Assembly: GCF_000219625.1 (NCBI RefSeq)
Contig: NC_018215.1
Location: 2,294,001-2,358,000, forward strand
DNA from: Zymoseptoria tritici IPO323
Lineage: Eukaryota; Ascomycota; Dothideomycetes; Mycosphaerellales; Mycosphaerellaceae
Direction: 5' to 3'
Length of the DNA: 64,000 nucleotides
How positions within the stretch are numbered: the stretch's first letter is position 1; each line of letters starts with the position of its first letter. The translations under genes and the position numbers were made by a program. A model generated the notes under the pieces. The model ran no database searches and was not told the origin of the DNA. It saw only the letters and a program-made list of their open reading frames with translations. Of this stretch, positions 31,290-40,853 are shown in pieces.

Positions 31290-32900
31290 ATTAAGCAAGC
31301 TCTAGTATCTTAGTATAGCTATCTAACTACCGCTTACGGCGGCGATTACTCTTGTCTACTTTGTTGCTCCTACTAGGCCTTATAGTGCCTATAGGCATAG
31401 ACTCTATAGTAACGTCTCGGTCCCCTCCGGCGTCGACTATCTCCTCGTCTGAAATTTGTCGCGGCTTATAGACCCTCTGCCTAGGCGGCTGCGAGGCGCG
31501 AGGCTAGGAAGGCTAGGTTACTATACGACTCTTATTACGACTACTTAGCAAGCTGCTAAAGATATTGCTTATTATTAAAGCTTGCTTCTTCGCTAGCGTA
31601 GTCTCCGGCTTAGGGCTGCTAAACAGGTCGGTAAGTGCTAGTTTCTTCCTTCTAGATTTCCGGGCCGAAGGGACGACTAGATCGTCTTTATCTTCGACGT
31701 CTATTTCTCTAAAGCTGCCGGGCAAATTCTTTCGATCCGAGCGGCGCCTAGAACAGTCCTCGTCGATAGGAACCCTCCTGCCTTAAGTTAGTCGCTCTAA
31801 TCTCGTGCTCCTATACTACTTACGCTCTTGGACCTTAGCCTTCGGTATGCTAAACACTAGCATAGAGTCTTTAGATCCGGATAAGGACACCTGTCTCTCC
31901 TCGGCCGCGGCTATCTTAGTTTAGTCTCGAGCTATAGCAGCATTCCTAATAGCAGTCCGACATGCTTCTACAGTCTTAGCCGCTACACTTTCTATCCGAC
32001 CGACGTAAGCCTCCGCAGTATCGTACTAGCTAAAGACGAATAGAATGTTAAGTGTACCTACTATGCAGTCTTCTTGTAGGATAGAGTCGTTCGAAGTAGG
32101 ATAGCTAACAGCATCTAGGACACTATCTCTGTCGAAGATGTCTGCAATGTTAACTTCGGCTAGGACGCGTCTAAGTAATGCTAATAGCGGATCGTTACGC
32201 CGTCTAGTTAACGTATTAGCCGTGTTTTTAGATGCTAGCCTATCGTAAACTCGCGATAACTTCCTTCTACTAATGCTGTATCCCTTCTTATTGCCGTCTA
32301 GCAGGCAGTTAGTATACGCGCCCGACTAGAGCTTAGACAAACTATCCGGCGCCGGGAATGTATAGTAGCCTTTAACGAAGCCTTTCTAGTTATCGTATAG
32401 ACTGCATTAGTCGCAGCCGCGTTAACTATCCTTCTCCTCCGGCTCGCCTATACGCTCGGCACCTACTATAAAGCTTGCTAGGATCGCAGAAAGCGAAGTA
32501 GTGCTTACATACGGGTAGAAATCGTTGCGGCCGCGCATACGCGCAGCGATCTTGTCCCGGGGAATAAGCTTCGCCTAGTCGGCTCGGCTGTCGAGGAGAA
32601 GCATAAGTTCGGTGTGCGGTCTGCCAGAGGCGTATAACCTGGGTATAAATCTCTTAAGTAGATCTAGTATAGCACTATCCTCCTATGTAAGGACGCTATA
32701 AAGCTTAACGATAAACGCTATTACCTCGAGCTCTAATATCCGTATTTTTAGCTAGCTAAACCAGTTCGCCTATATCTAGATGCATGCCGCGTTGTACTAG
32801 TCTTAATTAGTGCCTAGTAGGGCTTCGCCAAAGTCGGCTGGTCGCTAGAGACCCGAGAGGTTTCTGCCGCTCGTAGGAGTGCTTATAGTAAGCTAGTATT
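31290..32900 (-). pseudogene. Paralogue B: unknown protein with CX2C...NC motif (degraded)
   Basis: Minus-strand frame related to paralogue A. Matching blocks include LSAILASFIVGAERIGE (A: LSAILASFIKGTNEIGE), the RGCDQC...KGFVKGYYTFPAPD segment (A: NGCFTFPAPD) and GAYTNCLLDG (A: GAYTNCLLN). VSYPT.NDSI...EDCIVGTLNILF also corresponds to A. Stops are again TAG/TAA. Gene plus 3' motif pair was duplicated as a block within the element. Confidence 0.65.
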
Positions 32901-33214
32901 CGAGTTCGCGTGCGTTCGCGAAGGTAGGTAATAGAAGAGATAGTTAATTAGTAGATAAAGTGGACAAGAGAGTAGATAAGGAAGTAGATAATAAAGTAGA
33001 GTCGAGATGTTGTTAGTAGATAGAAGAGTTCCGAGTAATAATGTCGATAGGGCGGTAGATATACCGGGAGGTACCTGTGTAGTTAACACAATTAATGCCC
33101 GTGAATTTCGGTAAATTAGCTGACAATAGCAGGCGCATAACAGCGCCCTGCTGCGCCCGGTTTGCTCCTATGTAGCACGTAGCGACTGGCGAAGTAACTA
33201 ACATTACTCTACCT

Positions 33215-36200
33215 CGCCTTGTTATAAAAGCTCTAATTCGTATCCGTCTATTAAATCCTAGGATAACATAATAAGTCCAGGTGTTAGGTCGGTCGCTGCC
33301 GCTCGTTATAAGTAAGGGTCCGTCCTTAGGTCCGGAAGCTCTATACTAACAGACAATAAGGGCTAGTCGGCCTGTACAATCTGTTGTCCTTTAACTACTA
33401 CGTTCTTATTAAAGCGTTCTAGACAGCTAATATTCTTAACTAGAGTTACTAGGTTCTTAACACCTATAGCATATAGGTCTATAGCGTAAAACTAGGCTAC
33501 TACGTTAGGATCCGGATCGACTTCTTTGGTCTTTAACGTCTCGTCCTAGTATGCCGCTGCGACAGCATGCACCTCTTTAACTGATTTTAGGGACGTGTGC
33601 TTTGTGTTTGTAGACTCCCCGAAGCTAGCCTCTATAACCTCTCGCAGATAGCTAGTATGCATTGCTAAGAGGGTTGCCTCTTCTAGTTAATTCTCGACGT
33701 CGAATGTCCTATTATAGCGGCTGCTAATAAGAGTCTTTAGGTATCGATTAAGGAACTCGTTTGCCCGGTTAATCTCGAACTAACTATCCTCGGCACCCGC
33801 TATGTTTACAAACCCGTTCGCTAGCATCGCTCTTTGCAGCACCGGATCTAACGCCTTAGAATCGGTTAGCTATTTTATCTATAGTATAATAAAAGCGTAA
33901 TTCTTGTGGCTGCGTGCATAGAAGATTAGGATATAGCAGTTAACGACTCGACGCAGTAGGCTAATATCCGCATATTTAACAGCCCGGCTAAGTATATAAT
34001 ACATCTCGACGATATGCAGGAATCGGACATAGTTTCTCTGCTCTTCGTTTCTATCGATCCGGGCAGCTGCCTTTTTAGTCGCCTTTGCCTTCTTCCCCTG
34101 CTGCTTCTTCGAGGAGTACGAATTCTTTGCCTTCTAAGTGTTAGCTTTAATAGCATCGGGTTCTAGGCAACGAGCAGATAGCAAGAACACCTTCTTATAC
34201 ACCTTTCCGACTAGACCTATAAAGCCGTCGGCTAACAGCGCCTAGATGTAGTTAGATATAACATGCCTCTTAGGAACTACCGGGTCGATTTCTTTATACA
34301 CGAATGCTAGCACCCTTGCATTAAAGCTGTCGAGTGTTAGTCGTTCTAGGTGGCTATGCGGCGCGTAAAATGATAGACATATCTTCCGCTCTATTATCTC
34401 CCGGTATACTAGGAGTAACGATTTAGCCCGGCAGCCCTCTCTGCCGTTAAAATTGTTCTCGATTGCCTATATTAGACACATCTTAAGGTAGAAGAGCCTA
34501 GGCAATAGCAGTACCTATTGCATGCGGTTAAAATCGTCCTTATTCTCCTGGGACTCCTTTAGCTACGTCCGCATGTTGCTTACGGAGAGCTGATCGCTGT
34601 ACATTAGTAGAATATACCTAGAGGGGTTATACGCACTACCCGTAAAGTCCTCGACTAGCCGTCGAATACGTAGAATGTCGTCCTTAGCATGTTCTCCGTC
34701 CGTAGGTAGTCGATTACGAGTGCTAGGGGGCTAGTCTCGACTAGTAGGAGGCGGATTCCGTAGCGTAGGGAGGCGGTTCTACAAGGTAGGCAGCTAGTAT
34801 TATAAGCTAGGAGGCTAACTCTACGAGGTAAGCAGCTAATATTGCAAGCTAGGAGGGCAGCTCTGCAAGGTAGGCGGCTAATATTGCGAGCTAGGAGGGC
34901 AGCTTTGCGAGGTAGGCGGCTAATATTATAAGCTAGGAGGGCAGCTTTGCGAGGTAGGCGGCTAATATTACGAGGAGGGGGGCTGAATTTATGTGCCGGG
35001 ACGATAGTTATTAGCTATAGGCGACTGATTTGGAGGAGCGGGCACTTAGGTCTGCCTAGTAGAGGGCTAGGTCTAAGTAGTAGGAGGGCGTTCGTAGCAG
35101 TTAAAATTACTAGGGCGGCAGATCTAGTCCGCGTTCTGTCCTTTAACAGCCTGTTCGTATAATTCCCTAAGCTTAAGTTACTCCTCTAGTATATTCTCTA
35201 TAACGTTATAAGTGCCTTTGGTCGTGCCCTCTTGTTCGTAGATTAGATTTATAGTAGTACTAATAGTTTTCTGCTTTACTATACGATTAAAAGCCGGGAA
35301 TTAAGGGAAGCCCTTTACTTTAGTCTAGTCGATGCCGTTAGGGTTAGCTTCGCTACCGGTAGCAGTATCTCTACTAATACTAGGGTCCTAGCTAATATTC
35401 TTCTTCTTCTTCGGTTTCTTTTTTAAAACAGAATCGTTAGATTCGACACCGAATGCCTGTGCAACGTCGGCTAGATACACCCTTGCTATAGCGCTTGCGA
35501 TTAAGTAGAGTAAGATCGCCTTCTGCTAAGCGTCGTGCTAGTTGCCCGGGCTATCTAGGATGTCTTGTAGCTAAAGCGGCCTGTCCTCTCGGAATAGTTC
35601 TTTCTTTAGGCCTAAGCATAGTACCTCGATGCTCTTAAACTATTTTACGGTAGTAACATGTTTTAGGACGTCCCGCCTGCCGAAGCTATGCTAGCCGACG
35701 CGGGCAAAGTAGTCTAGGTTGTCGAATATACTATAGGTAAGGTTAGACCGGCCGAATGCCTTAATACAACCGGCAGCTAGGTCGTAGAGCATCCGGTTAC
35801 AACGGTATATACTCTTTAGGTATCCGCATATACCTAGTCTAGCTAGGACCGCAAGAACGCGACGTTTGACACCTTAACTCTGCAGGTACACTCCTAACTG
35901 CATAGCGAACTAGTTCCCAGATCGAGGATGTCTTATGCGCAGAAGTATACTAGAAATAAGACTAATGCGGCGGAGCATTAACTTAGAGAGATCCTAAGTT
36001 GCCGGCAAGCCTAAGAGCTCCTTTACGAGAGCCTAAATAGATAGGACGTACTAACCTATAGCTACTACCGCGTCTCTATAATCTAGTTCTTCTGCGGGTA
36101 GTTTTCTGTCCTAAGACCTGAATTCCTATATAGACTTAGCAACAGAACCTATATATGCTAATATTACTTACCTTCCGTCCCTTTAGATCCTCGAGCTCTT

Positions 36201-36610
36201 TCGCTAGACTCGCAGCACTTAGCTACTTACTATTAGACATATATAGTGCGATGCACTCTACTACTTTATCCTCCTACAGAATCCGTGCTAACTTTACCGC
36301 CCTAGTAGCCGCCCGCTCGCCCTAGTTAGGTATATTTCATTCTTTCTTAGTCGTTATATAAAGCGTTAGGAAGTCCTCGAACGACAGGTGCTGCCTGCGA
36401 ATAGTCTGTAGTATAAAGTCCACTTTCTCGCGAGCAGACTTCGAGTCGCTATGCTAGTTGTTCCCTCTCTTCCTCCTAGTCGGCTTAGGTTTCGTCTACT
36501 AGCTAGCTTTAGTTATAGGTGGCGGCGAGCCCTCGGGCGAATTAGATAGCGACTAGAGGGTAGGTGGACGAGGACTACGCATACGGCGAGAACTAGAAGC
36601 TAACTGTTGT
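33215..36610 (-). pseudogene. DUF6589-type protein (degraded)
   Basis: A long minus-strand frame with scattered TAG/TAA. The N-terminal part reads ILQTIRRQHLSFEDFLTLY near 36400. After a possible 23-bp spliced or damaged gap come NQFAMQLGVYLQSQGVKRR near 35900 and YSIFDNLDYFARVGQHSFG near 35700. These match the early blocks of fungal DUF6589 proteins as I remember them (LGLYL.., VYDNInf..). A Gln/Pro-rich spacer with 14-residue repeats follows (34785-34975). The C-terminal half shows FLHIVEMYYILSRAVKYADI and NEFLNRYLKTLISSRYNRTF, matching the family's C-terminus. DUF6589 has no established function; a role in transposition is inference from its presence here. Confidence 0.65.
34785..34975. 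repeat. 42-bp minisatellite inside the DUF6589-type gene
   Basis: Four full units and a part of a fifth, consensus starting GGTAGGCGGCTAATATT and ending GGGCAGCTTTGCGA. The period, 42 bp, is a multiple of three; on the minus strand each unit encodes a 14-residue block containing PPTSQSCPPS. Confidence 0.85.
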
Positions 36611-36849
36611 TAATCTATATTGTAAGATATTAATATTAACTTAGCTTAAGATAAGGTCGACGACAGTGTTAACTAATGTTAACTAAGAGCCTAGTAGCTA
36701 AAAATACACTTATAACTTAGCATTCTTAGCAAAACAAACTACCTAGCGCCGACTACCTCTTCTCTCTATTTAGCTTATCTATATAACTATTAATCTACCC
36801 GAGTCGATGCCGCTAATGAACCCCGTTTACGACCCGCTTCCTACCTCGA

Positions 36850-39800
36850 GATGTTTCCGTAGTTATAGGCGACTAGGCTGCTTCGGAGGATGCTAGAGAA
36901 ACAGGAGTAGGCGCACAAGAGCCTCGACGATTAGGATCTAATTCTGTGCCGAATCTGCGTACCGGCGAGGCTCGGGCGATAATAGGACTAGAAGCCGCGC
37001 TCTTGCCCTTCCGAGAGCCTACCGCCGTAAGGCTAGGAACTGCCGTAGGAGGTAGAGGCTGGGCGCTAGCAGATAGGCCGGGAGCAGGCAGAGGAGGAGC
37101 TTTCGCCTTCCCTCGGCGGCGCTTAGAACTAGTAACGACTAAGGAGGTAGGCGATACCGGGGAGGGTGTACGAGCAAGGACTAAACGAGTACTACTAGTA
37201 GTAAAGGCGACAATACGAGGGTCCGGAGCACTAGCAGACCTTACTTCCTAAGAGGCTGCGAAACAATCCTATTCTCGACTAGAAGAGGCCTCTTCTCGTC
37301 GGAGCCGCTAGCGCTAGCGCTCCTCCTAGCGCTCCCTCTCCCGACCCTCGCGCTTAGTCGCAAGCTCCTATAGCCGCTAGGCTTTAATAGACTCCGCGAC
37401 CTTGCGCAGGGTCGACAACTGTAGTACCAGTATGTCGCACAACTTAGAAGAGACTGCGAAGTCGATACCTACATAGAGTCCCTAGATCCGGCTATAGCTA
37501 AAATCGGGTAGCGCGTCCTCTACACTGTACGCTTTAGCGAGGTAGTTAACTACATACGAAGGTAGTAGAGACCTAGGAACTCCCGGAAAGACGGCGTTGC
37601 TATAGTATAACTAAGCGGCTCCGGACTCCTATTTAATTAGACTATCGCGGATCGACTTAAGGTATAGCTAGGTAATGCTTGCCGCCGTACGAGTACCTAG
37701 ATTAGTCGCCTATTCGAGCACATAATCCGAAGGCAGAGCGGACGCCGGCGAGCAGATATCGCAACAGACACGTCCTGCTACTAGCCTAGGTACCTCGGAA
37801 AACAACTTAAGTGCCGCAACGCGGCGATAAGACAGTAGAAAGGACGTGCTGCTTAGCGGACAAGCGTTAACAAACTTCTAGACACATCTATCTATCTTGT
37901 CGCGCTTCTGCTAATTCGTTAGTTTACCCTTCTTTTTCTTCGACTAGCTAACCTAAAGAGGCTTATCGATATCTAAACTAGCGTCTAATAGGCAATCTAT
38001 GTTAGCGTTAGAGCTTGTAGGCGTTGCGGTATCGTCGTCTGCTTAGCTCTGCTATCTCGTAGGGACCTAAGAGTCCGGCGGCCTTTGTATAACCCGATTA
38101 CCGAGCATCTACAGATTATATAGGAACATAAACGAACTAGCTCCCTATTTTCGACTGTCTCGGACTACGCGGCTAGTACGCTGGATAATAGTATGCATAG
38201 TGCCGTTTATAGCTAGTCGGTACTGCACAATGCGTTTAATATTAGGTAAGTTAACCCCTAGGCTAAGCGCCTTAGTAGCTAGAAGGATGCGGATGCGGGA
38301 GTTAGGCTTCTAGAACTCTTGGATAACATTTGCCTAAGTCCTCCTTACGGTCCTGCCGTAGTAAGTCCTTACGAGCTAGTGTACTTCGTCCGAACTTAGC
38401 TAACTAGGATACCTTACTTAGATATAGGCCCGGAGACTAGTAGCAGCGGCATAGATGCCGGCACGGCTGTTAATAAAGACGACCGTCTTCTCTACGCTCT
38501 AAGGTCTAGTAACGCCGTCCGGGCCGACTAGGTCTGCGAGCAGATACTAAAGCGCCCGCTAGTTCGTTAGTATCCTATCCGGAATAGCACAACACTACAT
38601 CGATATCTCTAGCCGATCGATTGGATCGCGAATAAGCTAAGTGTCCGGGTCGAACCCGGCCGCCTCCTAATATTTAAGCAGAGTAGACGCATTAAGCATC
38701 GCAGAGTAGCCGTAAAACTTTACCTACTCGTAAAGTATAGTCCGGAGGTTCTTTAGCTAGGTATACTATTTCCGGAATCCTCCTCCCTTAATGCCCTACT
38801 AGTAGACGAGATAAAACTTATCGCAGACGAGTATTCCTAGCCTTTTCCGCACGTCGGTCCTTATTATAAGCTTCCGGAACTAGGACTGCATAGCTATCTC
38901 TAGAGACAACATTAAGTAGGTGCACCTGCTAGAATACAGGAGTTTCTAGTCGTCCGCCGTAGCACTAGCCTTCGTATTATGTATTAGTATAACTAGCTTG
39001 CCTCCTATGCCTTCGATCCTTTTAAACTATTCCCTGCTAATCTAGTTTAAGGGCAAGATTAGGATCGACATCTTGTTGCGGATAATAGGCTATACCTAGA
39101 AGACGAGGCTCTTGCCTACGGACGTAGCAGCGATCTAGACAAGATCTCGGTTGTTAAATAGCAGCTAGTAGAGTGCCCGGACCTGCGGCGGGCGAGCGTA
39201 GTAGGGAAGGAGGAGTCGTACCGCCTGCTAAACTAAATGCATCTGCTAAGCGGTAGTTATAGGTAGCCCGCTGTCGACAGGGATAGGCTCGTCGATCGCC
39301 TAGTTAATTGCATTGCGCACCTAAAGAAACGCCCGCCGGCGCGACAGTACAAACAGACTGCTAACTATGTCTTTAGGTATCTCGAGGGTTAGCTTGCCGT
39401 TAGCGCCTACCGGACCGAGCTAGGTAGAACGTACAGCTTCTAAGTTAGTGTTTTGCCGCTATGCATTATGTAGCGCCTAAAGCACGACCTTCTTTATACC
39501 TGCGTTGTTAACCTCTACTAGCGTACGCAACAGAGCGGCGGTTATCTTAGCTACCTATTCGCGTCGCCTAGCGAAATAGATCCTTATATCCCCTCTACCT
39601 AGGACCTTCTATATAGACAAATCTTCCTCGGACGCCTTAACGGATACTTGCAGACTACCCTAAAGCCCTCCTACATCGTCGAAGTTACTAGGTACGTCCG
39701 AAAGCCTGCTGTTACTACCGTCGTCGTCGCCCGGGCACCTATCGAACTAGTCGAGTAGGGCAGCTATATGCTCGATATCTGCACTAGGAGACTACTCTTA

Positions 39801-40010
39801 CGATCGATTTTCCTTAACGACCGACGTCCCTGTACTGTTCTTATCTTGTCCGGTACTGCTAGTACTAAAGCTGCTCGAGATATCGCTAGCGCAAGATTAG
39901 GGATTAGCAACCTTTAGTTGTCTATAGCGGGCCTTTAGGGGAGCTATTAGAGAATTAGGGACTGTAACTTTGCAGAGGGAGCGTATGCGGTTCTAGTAGA
40001 TATAGTTTTG
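36850..40010 (-). pseudogene. RecQ-like superfamily II helicase (degraded)
   Basis: A minus-strand frame of about 1,000 codons. Near 39160 ARPPQVRALYQLLF and ATSVGKSLVFQV give motif 0 and a Walker A (TSxGKS, usually TGxGKS). LILPLNQI is motif Ia. GILVCDKFYLVY stands where DExH is expected; Glu to Lys and His to Tyr are the changes RIP would cause. The C-terminal half shows KTVVFINSRAG, RILLATKALSLGVNLPNI and IIQRVSRAVRD, equivalent to helicase motifs IV, V and VI (usually QRxGRAGRD). A Lys/Pro-rich tail follows. Related helicases sit in fungal telomeric and repetitive DNA. Confidence 0.78.
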
Positions 40011-40029
40011 TTAGCATTAGTTGCTAACT

Positions 40030-40109
40030 GCGACCTCTAATAGAGCTCGCGTCCTACTATATAAACGCGTTGTTAAGATGCGAGGTACGCGAGCTCTATT
40101 AGAGGTCGC
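40030..40109. repeat. 23-bp perfect inverted repeat near the right end of the element
   Basis: 40030-40052 (GCGACCTCTAATAGAGCTCG plus CGT) is the exact reverse complement of 40087-40109, with 34 bp between. It lies just upstream of the helicase frame, about 275 bp inside the terminus. Confidence 0.9.
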
Positions 40110-40285
40110 TATTAAGGAGGTATAGATAAATAAATAGCAGGAGGTTGTTTAGCAGGTCTAGTTGTACAAAGTTACAGTGTCTGAAATTTAAATATTATAC
40201 CTAGTATCGCTATCGTCGCTACTAGCCGTTATTAATGCTACACTGTATGTTAGTAGTGTTTACATACTAATGCTGCGCTCTATTA

Positions 40286-40384
40286 CGAAAAAAGCGCGTC
40301 TAGACCCTCAGACCACCTACAGTAGGGCCAGCTGCTTGCAGCTAATAGGCCCGTTAAGCGAGGTGGTCTGAGCGCCTGAGACTA
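40286..40384. repeat. Right terminal inverted repeat with nested hairpin
   Basis: Reading inward on the minus strand it starts TAGTCTCAGGCGCTCAGACC. CTCAGACCACCT (40307-40318) pairs with AGGTGGTCTGAG (40361-40372); inside it GGGCC (40325-40329) pairs with GGCCC (40348-40352) and AGCTGC (40330-40335) with GCAGCT (40338-40343). The whole 66 bp can fold into one nested hairpin. Confidence 0.85.
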
Positions 40385-40393
40385 GATCTGGGG
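40385..40393. repeat. Target-site duplication of the 13.7-kb element (right)
   Basis: GATCTGGGG directly after the right terminus. A further partial copy (GATCTGGGG after TG) occurs at once downstream, so the target itself was slightly repetitive. Confidence 0.88.
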
Positions 40394-40853
40394 TGGATCT
40401 GGGGGGCGTTTCTAGTAGATTATTCCCGGTTATGGCCGGACGAGGGTCCAATCGTGAATCTGGAGCGTATGATTGGACGTCTTCTGTAGTATCCTAATGC
40501 GTTCTGCTGTCTTATACGGAATGGTCATTGTTGCCTGCAAATTCGCCTAAAATACGGTAGTGGAGCTTTGCTTGATTGTACCAGAAGAAGGTGCTTCCAT
40601 AGGTTTTCCCGACCAGCGAATTCCAAGTGTTCGACCTCGAAGGAGCAGTTCGTTGAAGATCCTATAGGCAAATGCGGCAAACCACGAGACCCACTACGAT
40701 AGCGGCAAAATGGTAGTAAACTCGTATCGATATCCAAAATCTAGCTCCGAATCATCTAGATGATTATTCCCGGCCGGCCAGCAACGACTTGAAACAGCCT
40801 CCGGCCTTTTTCTTCTTCCATGGCCACCACAGCCTCATCCTTGGCGATCATTC
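40394..40853. other. 3' flank of the LysM gene
   Basis: 460 bp between the large element and the LysM stop codon. GC content and dinucleotide use return to host level. No gene seen. Confidence 0.5.

Larger units (their letters stand above)
26711..40384. mobile_element. 13.7-kb TIR element with helicase and DUF6589-type genes (unassigned family)
   Basis: Both outer ends read TAGTCTCAG into the element, and the element is flanked by the perfect 9-bp direct repeat GATCTGGGG. Each terminal ~85-100 bp contains a hairpin made of CAGACC/GGTCTG arms. Inside, all recognisable genes read on the minus strand: RecQ-like helicase, DUF6589-type protein, two tandem paralogues with a CX2C...NC motif, and one further unknown frame. 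All are broken by TAG/TAA. A 9-bp duplication with long TIRs recalls Mutator-like elements, but I find no MULE transposase. The family assignment is open; the mobile nature is well supported by ends and duplication. Confidence 0.85.

Noticed and set aside
36946..37251. Plus-strand open frame of 101 residues inside the large element
   Set aside because: Antisense to the Lys/Pro-rich tail of the helicase frame; no domain.
7652..40384. Reading TAG as Gln (stop-codon reassignment) because stops in the TEs sit at Gln positions
   Set aside because: The host genes use TAG/TAA/TGA as true ends and encode Gln with CAG/CAA. TGG-to-TAG changes and loss of catalytic Asp in the TEs are explained by RIP-like transitions.
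26711..40384. Helitron
   Set aside because: It has long inverted ends and a 9-bp duplication. Helitrons have neither, and the helicase is RecQ-like rather than Pif1-like with a Rep domain.
26711..40384. Starship-type giant element
   Set aside because: No DUF3435-type tyrosine recombinase frame was recognised at either end, and Starships do not have long foldback TIRs.
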